64,000 nt of DNA, taken from Choricystis sp. odSpoLacu1 (taxonomy: Eukaryota; Chlorophyta; Trebouxiophyceae). Positions 1 through 12,365 of the stretch are shown one piece after another. The notes beneath the pieces were generated by a model. It was not told the origin of the DNA. It saw nothing but the letters and a program-made list of their open reading frames with translations, and did not search any database. Both the position numbers and the translations under genes were made by a program. The stretch lies in NCBI GenBank assembly GCA_958009055.1, contig OY253649.1, positions 1-64,000 on the forward strand, read 5' to 3'. The number at the start of each line of letters is the position of its first letter. Within the stretch, counting starts at the first letter, position 1.

Positions 1-288
1 ACCCTAACCCTAACCCTAACCCTAACCCTAACCCTAACCCTAACCCTAACCCTAACCCTAACCCTAACCCTAACCCTAACCCTAACCCTAACCCTAACCC
101 TAACCCTAACCCTAACCCTAACCCTAACCCTAACCCTAACCCTAACCCTAACCCTGACCCTGACCCTGACCCTAACCCTGACCCTAATCCTAACCCTGAC
201 CCTAACCCTAACCCTAACCCTAACCCTAACCCTAACCCTAACCCTGACCCTGACCCTACCCCCTACCCTAACCCTAACACTATGTTCC
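1..288. repeat. Telomere, TTAGGG type
   Basis: The + strand reads CCCTAA repeats from the first base, so the chromosome end lies to the left and the G-rich strand is the minus strand. The array is perfect to about 154, then carries scattered CCCTGA, CCCTAA and one CCTAAT-like variant units to about 288, the usual pattern of degeneration on the inner side of a telomere. The unit is six bases, unlike the seven-base plant unit and the eight-base Chlamydomonas unit. Confidence 0.98.
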
Positions 289-732
289 AAAACCTAACTC
301 ACCCACTGGCACACCCTGTGAGTCCACCGCGCGGCCCCACGATTTACTTACACGTCAACCTTATAACTGCTCCGCATAACATCGTCGTGAAAATTATTTG
401 CTAGTGGGGGGAGCTGCGTGTCAACCGAGCGGTCGACCCATCCCCCAGAGCGTCCATACTGAGCATGCTGGCGTACGGTACGCCAGCATGCCCCACGGTA
501 CGCCAGCATGCCCCACGGTGGGGCATTCCTGGAATTTGATCGTCTGAAAAGACCACGTCAAAAAAATGATGGTCCACCTAAAGGGACCATAGGAAAACGT
601 GTTTAAATGCGTTAGACGCGCCCACCCTCCAGGCGCACTCAGTTGAAAGCAGGGTTGCGGATGGGGATCCAAAAGTCAGACGGTGAACAAAGTAGAAGAA
701 AAAAGTGGGGATGGATCGATTGATGCGGCGTC
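289..732. other. Subtelomeric intergenic DNA
   Basis: This stretch is less GC-rich than the rest of the window and separates the telomere from the first gene. The only structure I see is the pair of palindromes at 463-524. The reading frames that cross it on the minus strand are the out-of-frame tail of the neighbouring broken gene. Confidence 0.6.
463..524. repeat. Nested palindromes and direct repeat
   Basis: Bases 463-476 and 478-491 form a perfect inverted repeat with 14-base arms (GCATGCTGGCGTAC) around one base. A 20-base-offset direct copy of the right arm follows (477-499 and 497-519). A second perfect palindrome with 7-base arms (GCCCCAC) lies at 510-524. Together they could fold into two hairpins. 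Confidence 0.85.
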
Positions 733-3700
733 CTAGGACACGCTGGTGCAGGCCGACAATGCCCCTGCCGCCACCGAGCAGATAGACACAGAGTTTGCGC
801 CGTAATCTGTAACGTATGCGTAGTTCCTGCAATTGCAACGCCGGCAGGGGTTGAGAATCCGCTCCCAGTGGTGGAACATGCGGACAATGCGGGGGGTGTC
901 CCGGACACGGTGCACGACGAGACACTGTTTCCGCCGTTGTTCGCAACAAACGCATAGCCCGAATCCAGTGTTATGCCATACGGTGAACTGAAGCCGCTGC
1001 CTGACGTTGTGCATCCTGAAAATGAGCTGCCAGAGATCGCACAAACACGCACAGTGTTGACGGCGTTTGTGACAAACAAGTAGCCTTTGCCCGTCGTCAA
1101 CCCGAAGGGCGAGTTAAACCCTCCCAAGACCGCCGAGCATGAAGACAGCGTCGGTGGCGTCCCCGCCGCAGTGCAGACAGAGACAGAACTACTGCCACGA
1201 TTGGAAATGTAGGCATATCCAGCGGCATACGACACGCCAGACGGTTGGTTTGAACTGGTAGAGTATAGCGTGCAGCCGGTCAAAGTTGGCGGCGTTCCGG
1301 CCACCACAGTACACACGTACACTTTGTCGCCACCCCAGCAGGCGATGTACGTGTATCCATTACCGTCAAATGTGATTCCCCAAGGGTCGACCACTCCAGT
1401 CACCGCATTTACGCACGATGTGAGCGTGCTGCCCGAGATAGTGCAGACCGTGACCTTGTTCAGCCCGTTGTTCGACACAAAAACGTAGCCGGGCAACGAC
1501 GGCGTATAAGCAATGCCCAAGGGGCTGTTGAAAAGGGGGGCGGGAATGGTAGCAACTTGAGTAGCCGTGCTGGGACCGCTAAAAGCCGTAACAATCGCGG
1601 TCAAAGAGCCCGACCCCGTCGGCGTCGTCGTCAGAGTCAGCGTAAGCTGCGTGGCCGTGGAAGAAACGACAGTGCCGATCGCTCCCAAATTCAGGGCGAC
1701 GGTGTTGCCCGAGGCAGTTGTGTCAAACCCTGAGCCCGCGATGATCAACGTCGTCTCGGTTCGGGCTTGGGTGGTCGTGTTGAGGGTGACGGTTGGTGCC
1801 GGCACGATGGTCGCAACTTGCACCGCCGCCCCGCTCGTGCCGCCGTATGAGGTCACAATAGCAGTCAACGCGCCGGTGCTCGTCGGCTTTGTCGAAAATG
1901 TGACCGTCAGCTGCGTCGTCGTCGCAGCAGAAACTGTGCCGAATGCGCCCAGGTTCGCGCCCAAGGTCAGCAAAACCGAGTTGCCGGCAGCAGTCGTATC
2001 AAATCCTGAGCCTGCGATGATCAATGTGGCGGTCGAGTTGATGGCGCGGCTGGCCGTGTTGAGAGTAACGGTTGGTGTGCCAATAACCATCACCGAAGAA
2101 GCCGCAGCCGAGCACGTGCTGCCAGTCAGCACGTAGCACACGTACTGCGCAACGCCCACCAGGTTGTCAATGGTGCCCGACGCGGCGCTGGTGGGGAAGG
2201 ACGTGGTGACGACGCCCGCGCCCGAGGACGCGCACGCGGGCGTCGTTCCGGAGTACGGCAGGCAGGAAACCGTGAACGCCGTGATCGCGGGGTTGCCCAG
2301 GTACGTCGATCCCGTGAACGCCACACTCAGCGTGCCGTTGGACGGGGACGTGGCGTTCACGTTCTGGGGTGCGGTCGGTGGCGAGCTCGCCACGGTGACC
2401 GGCGTTGACGCGCTCGAGCACACACTCCCCGCCAGCACGTAGCACACGTACTGCGCAACGCCCACCAGGTTGTCAATGGTGCCCGACGCGGCGCTGGTGG
2501 GGACGGACGTGGTGACGACGACCGCGCCCGAGGACGCGCACGCGGGCGTCGTCCCGCTGTACGGAAGGCAGGAAACCGTGTACGCCGTGATCGCGGGGTT
2601 GCCCAGGTACGTCGACCCCGTGAACGCCACACTCAGCGTGCCGTTGGAGGGGGACGTGGCGGACGGCAGGGTGGGGGCAGTCGGCGGAGCCCCCGTCACC
2701 GTCACCGGCGACGACGCGGTCGAGCACACAGAGTCTGCCAGCACGTAGCACACGTACTGCGCCCCGCCCACCAGGGCGGGAAAGAATGCCTGCAGAGGGG
2801 ACGCAGAAGCCTGCACCGTGGCGGTCTATACACCAGTGCCCGTGGACGCACACGACCCGCTCGCCACGCTGGACGACACGCACTTGACTGTGTAGAAAGT
2901 CACCGGCGGGTTACCCAGGCTAGAAGACGCCGCAAAGTCAACCTGCACGCTTCCGGCCGACGGAGATGTTGCAGACACGATTTGAGGCGCGGTCGGCGGC
3001 GAAGTCGGCACCGCCGTCAGCGATGGCGTCGGCACCACCCCTGCGACGGGCGCATCATTCAGCAGCAGCGTCGGCACAGGAGCTGCCGCTGGCGGCGGCA
3101 CGCTCATCTGCAGCTGCAGGTTGGTCACGTCCATGACTGTAGCAGACGTGGCCAGCAGGCGGCGACGGGCGACGGACGCCGGCGCGGCCACGCACCCCGC
3201 CTGCAGGTTGAGCACAGCCAGCGCCTGCAAAGGCGACAACAATATGACAGGCAGCAATCCTGCCGATCCGCACGTGTAGGTGGCGGGCAGGCAGCCGCCA
3301 CGAGGCGTGACGCTGATAATGAGCTGGCCAACGTAGGGTGGGCCAATTTTCGCAACCGCCACTTTCAAGCCGCTAATATAACCGTCGCCAATGAGGATGG
3401 CCACATACGTGGCTGCAGTGGTGGAGCACACATAGTTGCCTGAGTGGGATGGTTTTGGGTGGGAGTGAGCGTCGGCGGTGGGGTGTGATTAGAAAAAAAC
3501 GCGACTCGCCCCTCCCCCCTTTTCTTTGCCTCACCATTGCTTCCCACAAGCCCAGCCACCACGCCGTCCGCGGTCACCAAACACTGCAGCGTGCCCGATG
3601 GCGCGAACACGGCGGAGGATGACGGCTCCACCAACGTCAACACGCCACCAGAAGCAAGCGTCTTGTACACGGACAGCGTCGCAGCGACAGTGGTGATGTT

Positions 3701-3943
3701 GGGCTTGACGCCCAGCGACGCAATCCACGCTTTATCTTTAGCGTTGACCGCAGCAAGCACTGCGACCGTCTTATTGGCGAGGGACGCGGGCGAGTCAAGC
3801 GTGGTGGCCTGAGGGTCGAGGGGTGGGGCGCAGGGTTCGCATCTTGTCTCCTTGCTCACAGCACACGCACACACACGCCCCTATTTCCATGTCAACAACC
3901 TACTCACATTAAAGCCAGGCAGGGCGGCCGTCTGCGCGGCGCT
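733..3943 (-). pseudogene. Decayed FN3/IPT/beta-propeller surface protein
   Basis: Readable minus-strand exons are 3908-3943, 3535-3808 and 733-3439, joined by introns with GTGAG donors and CAG acceptors; earlier exons are unresolved. The product would be a large secreted or surface protein. Its order is an Ala/Val-rich N-terminal part with paired Cys, at least three fibronectin-III-like units (motif APPTAP then AQYVCYV), two IPT-like units (LIIAGSGFDTT) and five or six NHL-like propeller blades of the type GYAFVANNGGNSV. Two lesions break it. An in-frame TAG at 2826-2828 falls inside an FN3 unit whose sequence continues normally afterwards. Near 826-832 a one-base loss shifts the last blade out of frame; the other frame continues the blade (AYVTDYGANSVSICS) and ends at 733. 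Neither lesion is in a homopolymer. I infer a subtelomeric pseudogene; suppressed termination is the less likely alternative. Confidence 0.75.
2127..2738. repeat. 306-bp tandem duplication of an FN3 unit
   Basis: Bases 2127-2432 and 2433-2738 are nearly identical tandem copies, each encoding 102 residues (one fibronectin-III-like unit on the minus strand). A third copy begins at 2739 but diverges after some 15 bases. The near identity points to recent duplication or gene conversion. Confidence 0.9.
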
Positions 3944-4940
3944 CTGATGGTGTGGGGCGGGGGTCGAGTCACGTGATTGGGGGGTGACAGACGCTGCGGG
4001 GTCTGCCCCCCGATGCGCGCCAAAAAACAAACACGCCGCCGCCCCACGGGCCGCGCGTCCGTAACGGCCCTCTCAGTGTTCGCCGCAGCTTGTACCACGT
4101 TGTGGTGGGTGGGGAAAAGGCGGCGTGCCGGGGCCCAACGCGCGGGCGCTGATATGGGCGCAGCGGCGCGCGCATCACCCACCCCCACAAAAAAAAAAAA
4201 ACACGCCCCCCACGCCCCAGCCCACAAACCTGCACCAGCAAGAGGGCGATCAAAAGGGGGATCATGTTGTGCGTCCAGCGCGGGCAGAGGTGCCCACGCG
4301 CGGGCAAAAAGACGCAAGCACGCCGCCCACAGAAAAAAAAGCGGGCGCCGTGTGTTTGCGCAGGGTGTTTTCGAGCGACACACAGAGCGCAGCGCTGACC
4401 CCCCCCCCCCCTCCCCCCCCCTTCTCCCGCTCTGCACCGCTCTGCACACACGCACATTCTGCCCTGGTTTTGGGCGCCAGCTCCTTTTGGGTTTTGCGCC
4501 AAGACTCTCTCTGTGACAACGTTTCATCATCGCACTCTTGAGAGTCGACGCGTCAGTGCCGACGCGTCCCCTCCACCCACTCTCTGCGGCACACCAAGGA
4601 CGTCGCGTTGCTCCCAAGCATCATTCCGGCACAGGGAGGAGGGGGCCAACACCGGGTCAAGAGATGCATCTCGGCTGGATAGTTGGCGGGTGAAGAAAAA
4701 AGAGTTTTTTGGGCTTATGCAAGTGCGCTTCTCGTCCCCACACTCCACCTCTCCAAAACCTCCCGTCTCGGAGACAGACAGACAGAGAGGCACGCAGAGA
4801 CCGCCACCACATCCTGTTTTGGTTCTTAGGGTTAGACTAACCCTAAGACGTCGCTATTTCACACACAAATCGCCTTTGCTCTCTTGCTCCAAAAACCTTG
4901 TTTCTCCTCCCCTCCCTCTCTCCCCCCCCCACCGCCCAAA
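3944..4940. other. Low-complexity intergenic DNA
   Basis: This holds homopolymers and CT-rich or CA-rich stretches, and probably the unresolved first exons of the broken surface-protein gene on the minus strand. No exon with family similarity could be read. A palindrome of telomere-like sequence lies at 4825-4847 near the 3-prime end of the PI4K gene. Confidence 0.5.
4825..4847. repeat. Interstitial head-to-head telomeric palindrome
   Basis: A perfect palindrome has 11-base arms, CTTAGGGTTAG and CTAACCCTAAG, around a central A. The order TTAGGG then CCCTAA on one strand is that of a telomere-to-telomere junction, the reverse of the order expected for a simple internal extension of this chromosome end. 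It sits 94 bases beyond the PI4K stop codon. Confidence 0.9.
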
Positions 4941-7900
4941 CTATTTGGGAATGTTCTGCTGCACATACTGCACCAAATCGTACACCCCCGTGCTCAATGC
5001 GTCGTACGCGTCCTCCGTCTTGCCCCTGAAAAAGGCGGCCGCCTGCGCGTCGGTCGCGCCCAGGCAAAACCGCTCGCGCAGGCTGCGCAGGGGCTGCTTG
5101 TAGCCAAAGCAGGGGAGGCCCGACTCGGCCATCAGGGTGACTGCCGCGATAATTGGTTCCGCTGCACCCCGGGCAGCCAAAAAGCCGCGCACACACAGCT
5201 CCAGAAACGCGCGGTACGAGGGCGACGCGCGCGTGCCCCCCGGGTCGATCAACTGCGACATCTCGTGGGACAGCTTGAAGGCGGCCGTCTCAAAGCCCAG
5301 GTTGCCGCCGGGGGAGATGCCCAGGATGAAGCCAAAGTCGATGTGGACGAGGTGGCCGTCGCGCGAGATCATGATGTTGCCATTGTGGCGGTCCTTGGCG
5401 TGCAGCAGGTAGCAGGCGATGGCGTAGCTGATGGTGTTGGGTGGAGGGGGTGTTGGTGGGTGGATGGGGGTGGGGAGGGGGGCGCGAAAACACCCCCCCA
5501 CTCGCAGCCGCGGAAACCACCCCCACTACCCGCGTCCAAGCCAAAGGGATTGGTGGAGGGGGTGCGGGGGCGGTGCGCGTAAACACCCACACCACCCGCC
5601 GCCGCGCCCCCACCCTCCCCACCCGCCGCCGCGCCCCCAGCCCCCCACCGCCGCCGCGAAACAAACACCCCCGACCCGCAGCCCCCCCCCCCTCCCCCTC
5701 TCCTCCCTCCCTCCCACCACCCCGCCTCACCCCGCATGCGACACAATGAAATTCCTCCTGGCCGCCTCAAACCTCGGACTGCCGGGCGCCCCAAACTCGC
5801 GCCTCCAGATCTCAAACAGGCCCCCGTCCGCCGTCTCCCCCAGGGCCGACCGGGACCGGCAGTCGGGCACGACCTCAATGATGCCGCACTCGTAGCCGGT
5901 GGGGATGACGCCGTAGGGGGCGAGGTACAGGTCGACCGCCGCCTTGCGCAGCGCGTCCTGCAGCAGGCGGATGACTTGCAGGGCGAGCACGTCCTGGCGG
6001 CAGTCGTCCCCCACTTTGAAGATGAGGGCTTGGATTGTTGTGGTGGTGAGGGGGGTGGGGGGAGCGGTGGCGCCGGCATCATCGCCAACGTCGCCTTTCA
6101 CCTCCAGCACCTCGACTTTAAAAGCCACCAAAATCGGCACCTTGGCCGCCGACTGCATGGGGGCCGCCGTCTCGGGCACCGCCCCCAGCACCCGGGCGGC
6201 CGGGTTGGTGGGCAGGTAGAGGTCGGCGCGCGGCAGGTCGATCGCGCGCACGAGGCGCACCGCCTCGTTTTTGCGCTCGTCGCGCGGTACCGGGTACAGC
6301 GCCCCCGACACCGCGGTCACCGCGTCAAAGTAGGCCAACTCGGCGCGAAGGTGGGCGAGTTTGTCGGCGGGCATGGCGGACCAAACCTATGGGGGGAGGG
6401 AGGGTTGTGAGGTGTCGATGCTGGTTTTTTCGCCACCACCTCCTCCCCCCCCACTCCACCACCACCCCTCTCATACCTTGTCCTTCAACTCGTCCGCCAC
6501 CCGCCACAGTCCCGTGTCCGCGGGCGGCTTCCACCCGCTGCGCTTGACGGCCGGCGCGAAGGCCTCCTCGGGCGGTGTGCCCTCCGCCGCCAGTGTCGCG
6601 ATCAGAATGTGGGCGTACAGCACCGACCGAGTCGCTGCCGCCAGCAAATAGGCCGCGATCTGGCCGTCGCCATCGCCGCGCATCAGTTGCACGAGTTGGG
6701 GCAGGAAGGAGGCGACGGCTTCCGGGGGGCAGGCTTCCAGGGAGCGCAGGGCGTAGGCGCGGACCAGGGGGGCGCCGCCAGTGGGCCCACCAAGCATGGC
6801 CAACGCTTGCAGCAGGGGGGCGGGCGACCACAAGGCCAGGGCGTCGGTGGCGTGGTGGTGGGAAGAGGGGGTGACGGCTCTGCCCTTCCCTTCCACCACC
6901 ACCGCCACCCGGCTCAACACTTCCGCAGCCCCAGGCACGCGCTGCAGCCCCGCGTACCCCGCGTGCGCCACCACCAGGCGATCGAGCTCAGCGTCCAGGG
7001 CGGCAGCCGCGGGCAGCCGCGCTGGCAACGCCAGCGCCAGGCGGGGCGACACCGCCCACGCTGCGCGCGCGAGGGACGCCCACCGCGCAGGCGTGTACTT
7101 CGCATAGGGTGACCTTGGCTTGGCGGGCAGGGCCAGAGGGTCGGCCCAGGCGGACGTGCGCTCGGTTTCGGCGGCCAGCAGGAGGGCCAGCAGGTCCAGG
7201 CGTTGGGAGGGGGTGATGTGGAGGGGAGAGGAGGACACGGGTGCAGCGACCTCGCCGCCGCCGCCCGCGGCAGCAGCATCCCACACTGGGTCGCCAGCCG
7301 CAGCCCCCTCACCACCTCCCCCCCCAAACGTCTCATAATCAGGCCACCCACCAGCCGCCACGACAGCCGCCAAGTCGGCGACCGCGACACACTGTTCGCG
7401 CGCTTCGGCCGCGCTCCACCGCCCGTACCAGGCGGGGGGGGCCTCAAACCACAGCAGGGCGGCACGCAGTGCGCGCTGGGCCAGCAGGGCGGCCGCGCCG
7501 CGCGGGGAGGCGGCCGGCGTGCGGGTGTGCAGCAGGGCGAGGCGGGCCAAACGCGCGCGCGCGCCGCCCGACGCGGGGTGTTGAGTCAGGCCGCGCGGCG
7601 TGTCCAGGGAGCGGTGCAGCAGGCGCCCGATCAGGCGGCGAATGGCGGCGGCATCGGCGCCGACGCCGTCGGAGCATAGCTGGTTGAGTTGGGAAGGGAG
7701 GTGGTGAGGTGACTGGGCTCAGCCTTTCCGCGTCGCGCCCGCCCCACAAACCCACCCCCTCCACTTCTCACCTGCCACACTTCGTCCCAATACTCCAGCC
7801 ACGCCGCGTGCGCTTTGACCCCCCGCGTTAACTCCACGTGGTCGTCCGGGTCGCCACCCGCCCCCATGTGGACGGCGTCCGCGTCGTACGCGCGCGAAAA

Positions 7901-10900
7901 CAGACCCGCCTGGGCATCGACGGTGGCCAACCAGCCGGCCGCCACGGCCGCCACCAGCGGCACTCTCAGCGCGGGCGCAGCCGCAGCCACCCACTCCCAC
8001 GCCAAACAGCACACGCGCACAGTCGCAGGGCGCAGGCGGCGGGCGGGCACAGAGGCCAGCGTGCGCAGCGCGGTCGGCGCGGCTGCGTCGGTCGGCGCGG
8101 TCGCCACCGCGGCGGCACACGCCAGCACGCGGTCGTCGACGGTGGTGCTGGAGGCGTGGGAGTCCAGGGCGTTGCGCAGGGCGGCGGCCGCGTCGGCGAC
8201 GCCGCCAGGGCCGGCTGCGGCGCGTGCGGCGGCCGCGCCCCCATAGTAAGATTTTCTCGACAACGCCTCCACGCCCGCGATGGGGCCTTCAGAGGTGTCT
8301 GCGGCATCCACGGACGCAGGACGCGCAGCATCCAAAGCGGCCATCAAATCAGCCGCATGGCGCAAAGCAGCGGGAATGGCGGCCGTCGGCAACAGCGCGA
8401 GCGCGGGCGCGTCGCCGTCTGCACTCGCCACCCCCATCCTCACCCCGCCGCGCAGCGGTTCGTGCAGCAACGCTTCCGCGTGGGCGGGGGCGTCGCGTGC
8501 AGCTTCCGCCACCACGCGCAGCACGAGGTCGAGGCCAGGGTGGGACGCGACGCCGCCGCCCCCCGTCGCGCCCGCCGCGGCGCGCACGCGCGCGGCTTCC
8601 TGCGAGTCCACAGCCGCCAGGGCAGCCTGCAGCAGCACGGGTCGCCAGTGCAGCGATGGGAAGCGAGCCAGCACGGAGGCCAGCATGCGGGCGGGGGAGC
8701 CGGGCGCGTTGGGCGCGCCGCCACCGCGCGCAGAAGCGGCGACCAGGTTGGCCGCCAGTTTTTCCAGGGCGGGGGTGACGAGGTCGGCGGTGGGTGTGGA
8801 TGGTGGGCGTGGAGCAGACACACCGTCACCACCCCACCTGCCCCGCACTGGCGACAGGGAGCGTCCGTCGGGTGACGTCGACGGCGCGCACGGTGCCGCG
8901 CCGCGCGCAGTTGACCGCCCCGTGCGCTTGCCCTCGGTCGCCAGCCTACCACAATAAGACGCTGCCGCCGCGTCCACAATAGCACTGAGCCAAGGACTGG
9001 CCCACAACCCCGGCTCCACATCCTGCAGCGCGTCCAGCAGGGCGTCCAGGGGGGACGCGGGCACCGGCGCCCCATCGTGCGCCGCCACGCACCGCCCCAG
9101 CGGCGCCAGCTCGACACGCGCCAGCTCCAGGGTGGCCACCGACAGGATGTGCAGCGTGCGGACAGCGGGTTCGCCTGCGCCCAGGTAGGCGGCGCCAGCA
9201 GGGGCACCACCGAGGAGGCGGGCGATGGTGGCGGCTGCGCGGGTGGCGGCAGCGGGGCCCAACCTGTCGACCCGCGGCCCCAGCTCAGCCGTCAGCTTGG
9301 CGGTGTCGCCATCACCCAGGACGGCGAGTTGGGGAGTGACGGCTGCAATGGCGCCACACGCGGTGACGACGTCGGAAGGGGGCAGGTAGGTGGGGGCGGG
9401 TGTGGTCGCGCCCGCGCCGCGCAGCGACGGGCGGGGTGGCCCTGGCGCCACACCAGCCACCACGGGCGCGCCACGCCCCGTCACGCCCGCCAGGCCGTGC
9501 ACACCCACATACAGCCACAGCAGGCGGAACGATTTCAGGACGTCGGCATCGGTGGCGGCGTGGAGGCGCGGCTCGGTGGGTGTGGTGGGGGCGGCGGGCG
9601 GTGCGGTGCCACCCTCCACTCTCTCCGCATCCGTCCACGGCGCTCCCGCACCCGCCGCACCGCCCGTCCATGCCGCATCCGCCACCGACGCAATGGCGGG
9701 CAACAGGGCCGCCAAATCAGCCACCGCGGGCGCGTCGTCGACGCGCGTCGTGGCCCCCACATCAGCAAACAACGCCAGCAGCCTCACCAGTGCGTCCCGG
9801 CGCACGGGGGCGGAGGCAGACGCCAGGCCCCGTGTCAGAGTCGCCAACGCAGACGCCAGGGCGCCCGCTGTCGGCGGTGGCACGCCATCTGCGCCCGCGC
9901 CCTGGTGCAGCAGCGGCCCGCCGACACCATCAGGCGCTTTGTACGCCTTCACCAGGGCGTCAACTTGAGCATCGTACGCCCACCCGACACCCCCCCGCCC
10001 AGCGGCTGCCACCGCAGCCAGGCAGGCGCTGACGTGGGCGGCCGCCGCGCGCGCGGCGGGGGCCGCGTGCGCGACCCCGCTCTCTGACAGGAGCGGCACC
10101 GCCACCGCCAGCAGGTCGGCGTCGCCCGCCAGGCGGGCAGCCAGGCGGCCCGCGGTCAACAGTTCGGCTTGTTGTTCGGTTGGGGAGGCGCCTCCCCCCG
10201 CGTCCAGGTCGGCGAGGGGGACGAGGGCGGCTTTGATTTGTTCGCGCCCGGAGGGGCCGCTGGCCCAGGCGGACGCCAGGGCGGCGGTCAGGGCGCAGGA
10301 CAGGGCGTCGGTGAGGGCCTCCGCGGGGTCGGTGGTGGAGGAGGAGAGGTGGCGGTGGCGGTGTGTGTCATCGTCCTCCCCCCCTCCATCGATCGACCAC
10401 GTCCAGGCAACCGCACCATCCTCACCATCCCCCACCTCATCCGCCAGCCGGGCGGCAGAACGCATTAGCGCGTGCACGCGTTCCGAGGCATCCAGGCTGG
10501 CGTCGACGCCGGCGGCAGCTGCCGCCACCAGCAGGGGCGGCGCAGCGCGCGCAAGCGCGCTGGCCAGCGCCAGGGCACGCCCCCCGGTGGACGTGTCGTC
10601 GCCCGCCTGCCACACGGTGGCGACCGCAGCTTCAGCAGCTTCCAGGGTGAGGTCCAGCGCGGTGGCGATGTGAGGGCAGGGGGTGGTCGTGGTGAGTGTG
10701 GCTCTCGTGTCACCACCATCATCCAGCCCCAGCGCCAGGTCGGCAGCCAGCGTGGCGGTCGCCCGCACAAACGAGGGGGATGGCAGGCGTGGTTCGGAGG
10801 GGGAGGGGGTCAAGCGCCCCCCCGACTCGGTGCGGGAGACACCCGGCGCCGCAGCATCATCGTCGCCGCTCCCCCCCCAAAATGTCGCGCAACGCTTCGC

Positions 10901-11791
10901 GCAGGCCGCGGCACGCGTACCCAAAGAGGCGCTTGCGCAGGGCACGGTCCAGGGGGACACCGCCTGAGGCAGCGACGGCCAGAACCTGGTCTGCGAGGGC
11001 AAGCGCCGTGTCGTCGGCCGCGTGCGCGCCCAGCGCGCGGGCAGTGTCGTCAGTGAACGGGTGGAGGGCCTTTTTGCGGGCACCACCACCATTCTCATTG
11101 TGCACCAACGCGTCAGCAGCAGCGTGCAGCACGGCCGCCGCATCGCCCGCCAGCAGGGGCAGCGGCTGGCGCCGGTCGCGCAGCGCGCGTTTCACACCGC
11201 GCAGCAGCCTGGCGTCTCCGCCAGCGGGGGGCGCGTCCGGCGCAAAGCGAGCCAACCAGGCACGCACCAGGTCTGCGTAGGCGGCAGACAGAGATGCGGC
11301 CGCCGGGCGGGGCGTGGTGGGGGCGGCCAGCACGCGGCACAGCGCAGCGTGCAGCCGCGCAAAGCGGGACCGCCACTCGGCGGTGCCCGATTCCGTGTCT
11401 CCCGCGCGGGCGGTGGCCAGGGATTTCACCATGTCGACGGCGGCGGTGAGGATGGGGGGGGGAGGGGGCGTGGTGGACGCCACCAGGAACGCGGTCGCCG
11501 CGTCCAGGCCGTCCAGCACGGACTCTGCACGGGGAAAGGGGGACGCGCCCGTCACGCTGGTGTCGCCCAGGGCCAGCAAGCGGCAGGTGTCCACGAGTTC
11601 GGTGAGCTGGAGGGTGTGTGTGTGGTGGTGGGGGGGTGAGCGCAACCACAGACAAACAACCACCCCTCTCTCTCTCTGCCCACACCCCTCCCTTTTCCAA
11701 AAACCCTTACCTCACTCTCCGACACGTTACCGCGCGCCGCCAGCGCGGTCGCCCACTCGCACACCGCGCGCACAGAGGTGGACGTGGTCAT
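4941..11791 (-). CDS. PI4KA: Phosphatidylinositol 4-kinase alpha
   Basis: This kinase makes phosphatidylinositol 4-phosphate, chiefly at the plasma membrane. Exons: 11711-11791, 7772-11606, 6477-7679, 5731-6386, 4941-5427; about 2,086 residues, the normal size for type III alpha kinases. The start is the ATG at 11791 (MTTSTSVRAV). The long second exon is the poorly conserved Ala-rich helical solenoid. The lipid-kinase domain fills the last two exons: QSAAKVPILVAFKV, IFKVGDDCRQDVLALQ (nucleotide-binding loop and DCRQD box), the catalytic KDRHNGNIM and the metal-binding HIDFGF, ending in VQYVQQNIPK as in family members. The frame breaks once, at the eight-C run at 10871-10878 of the + strand; removing one base joins DILGG to SGDDDAAAPG and makes the total length divisible by three. 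An assembly indel is likelier than a dead gene, since the kinase motifs are intact. Confidence 0.93.
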
Positions 11792-12365
11792 GTGGGGACA
11801 CAGGGCGTCTGGGGAGAGGAAGAGGGGGGGACACAATGTCAGGCGGGATGGTGAGACTGTGTGCTATGAGCTCGGGGCCCTGCAAAGTCAAACGGGCGGC
11901 GCGGGCGGGCGTGGTGGCAGGTTGGTCCAATCGCGCGCAAATGGGGATCGTGCTTCCTCCCTCCGTCGCGCCCCGCGGACGGGGCCTCGGCACCACCTCG
12001 CCGCTGGAAGACACGCACACACACACACGCTCGCGCCACTCACCACTGGTCGCGACTGCGTGTGGATCAAACAGGTGGAACAGTCGAGCGCTTGCTTTTC
12101 ACGTCCACCAAACGCTGAGCACTGAGGGAGCGACCTGTGTGTCCCTCGGACACAAACAGCAGGAGACACACACAGGTTGGAAAGTGGGGACGTGCGTGGG
12201 GACACTCGCGGCGTCCGCGAGAAAAGAAGGTCCGAGGGAGGAGTGATTGCGTTGGCCTGTCGTCTCTCACTCCTTTCCGTTCTCTCTCTCCCCGCCTCTC
12301 TCACCCACCACGCTACTTGACAGCACAACACAACAGAAACGTCTACACACACGCCCTCTCCACTA
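11792..12365. other. Intergenic, PI4K upstream region
   Basis: This 574-bp gap separates two minus-strand genes. A TCTCCCCAG at about 11,807-11,815 on the minus strand, just before the PI4K start, could be the acceptor of a 5-prime-UTR intron. A short CA tract lies near 12,012-12,027. I see no further exon. Confidence 0.4.
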
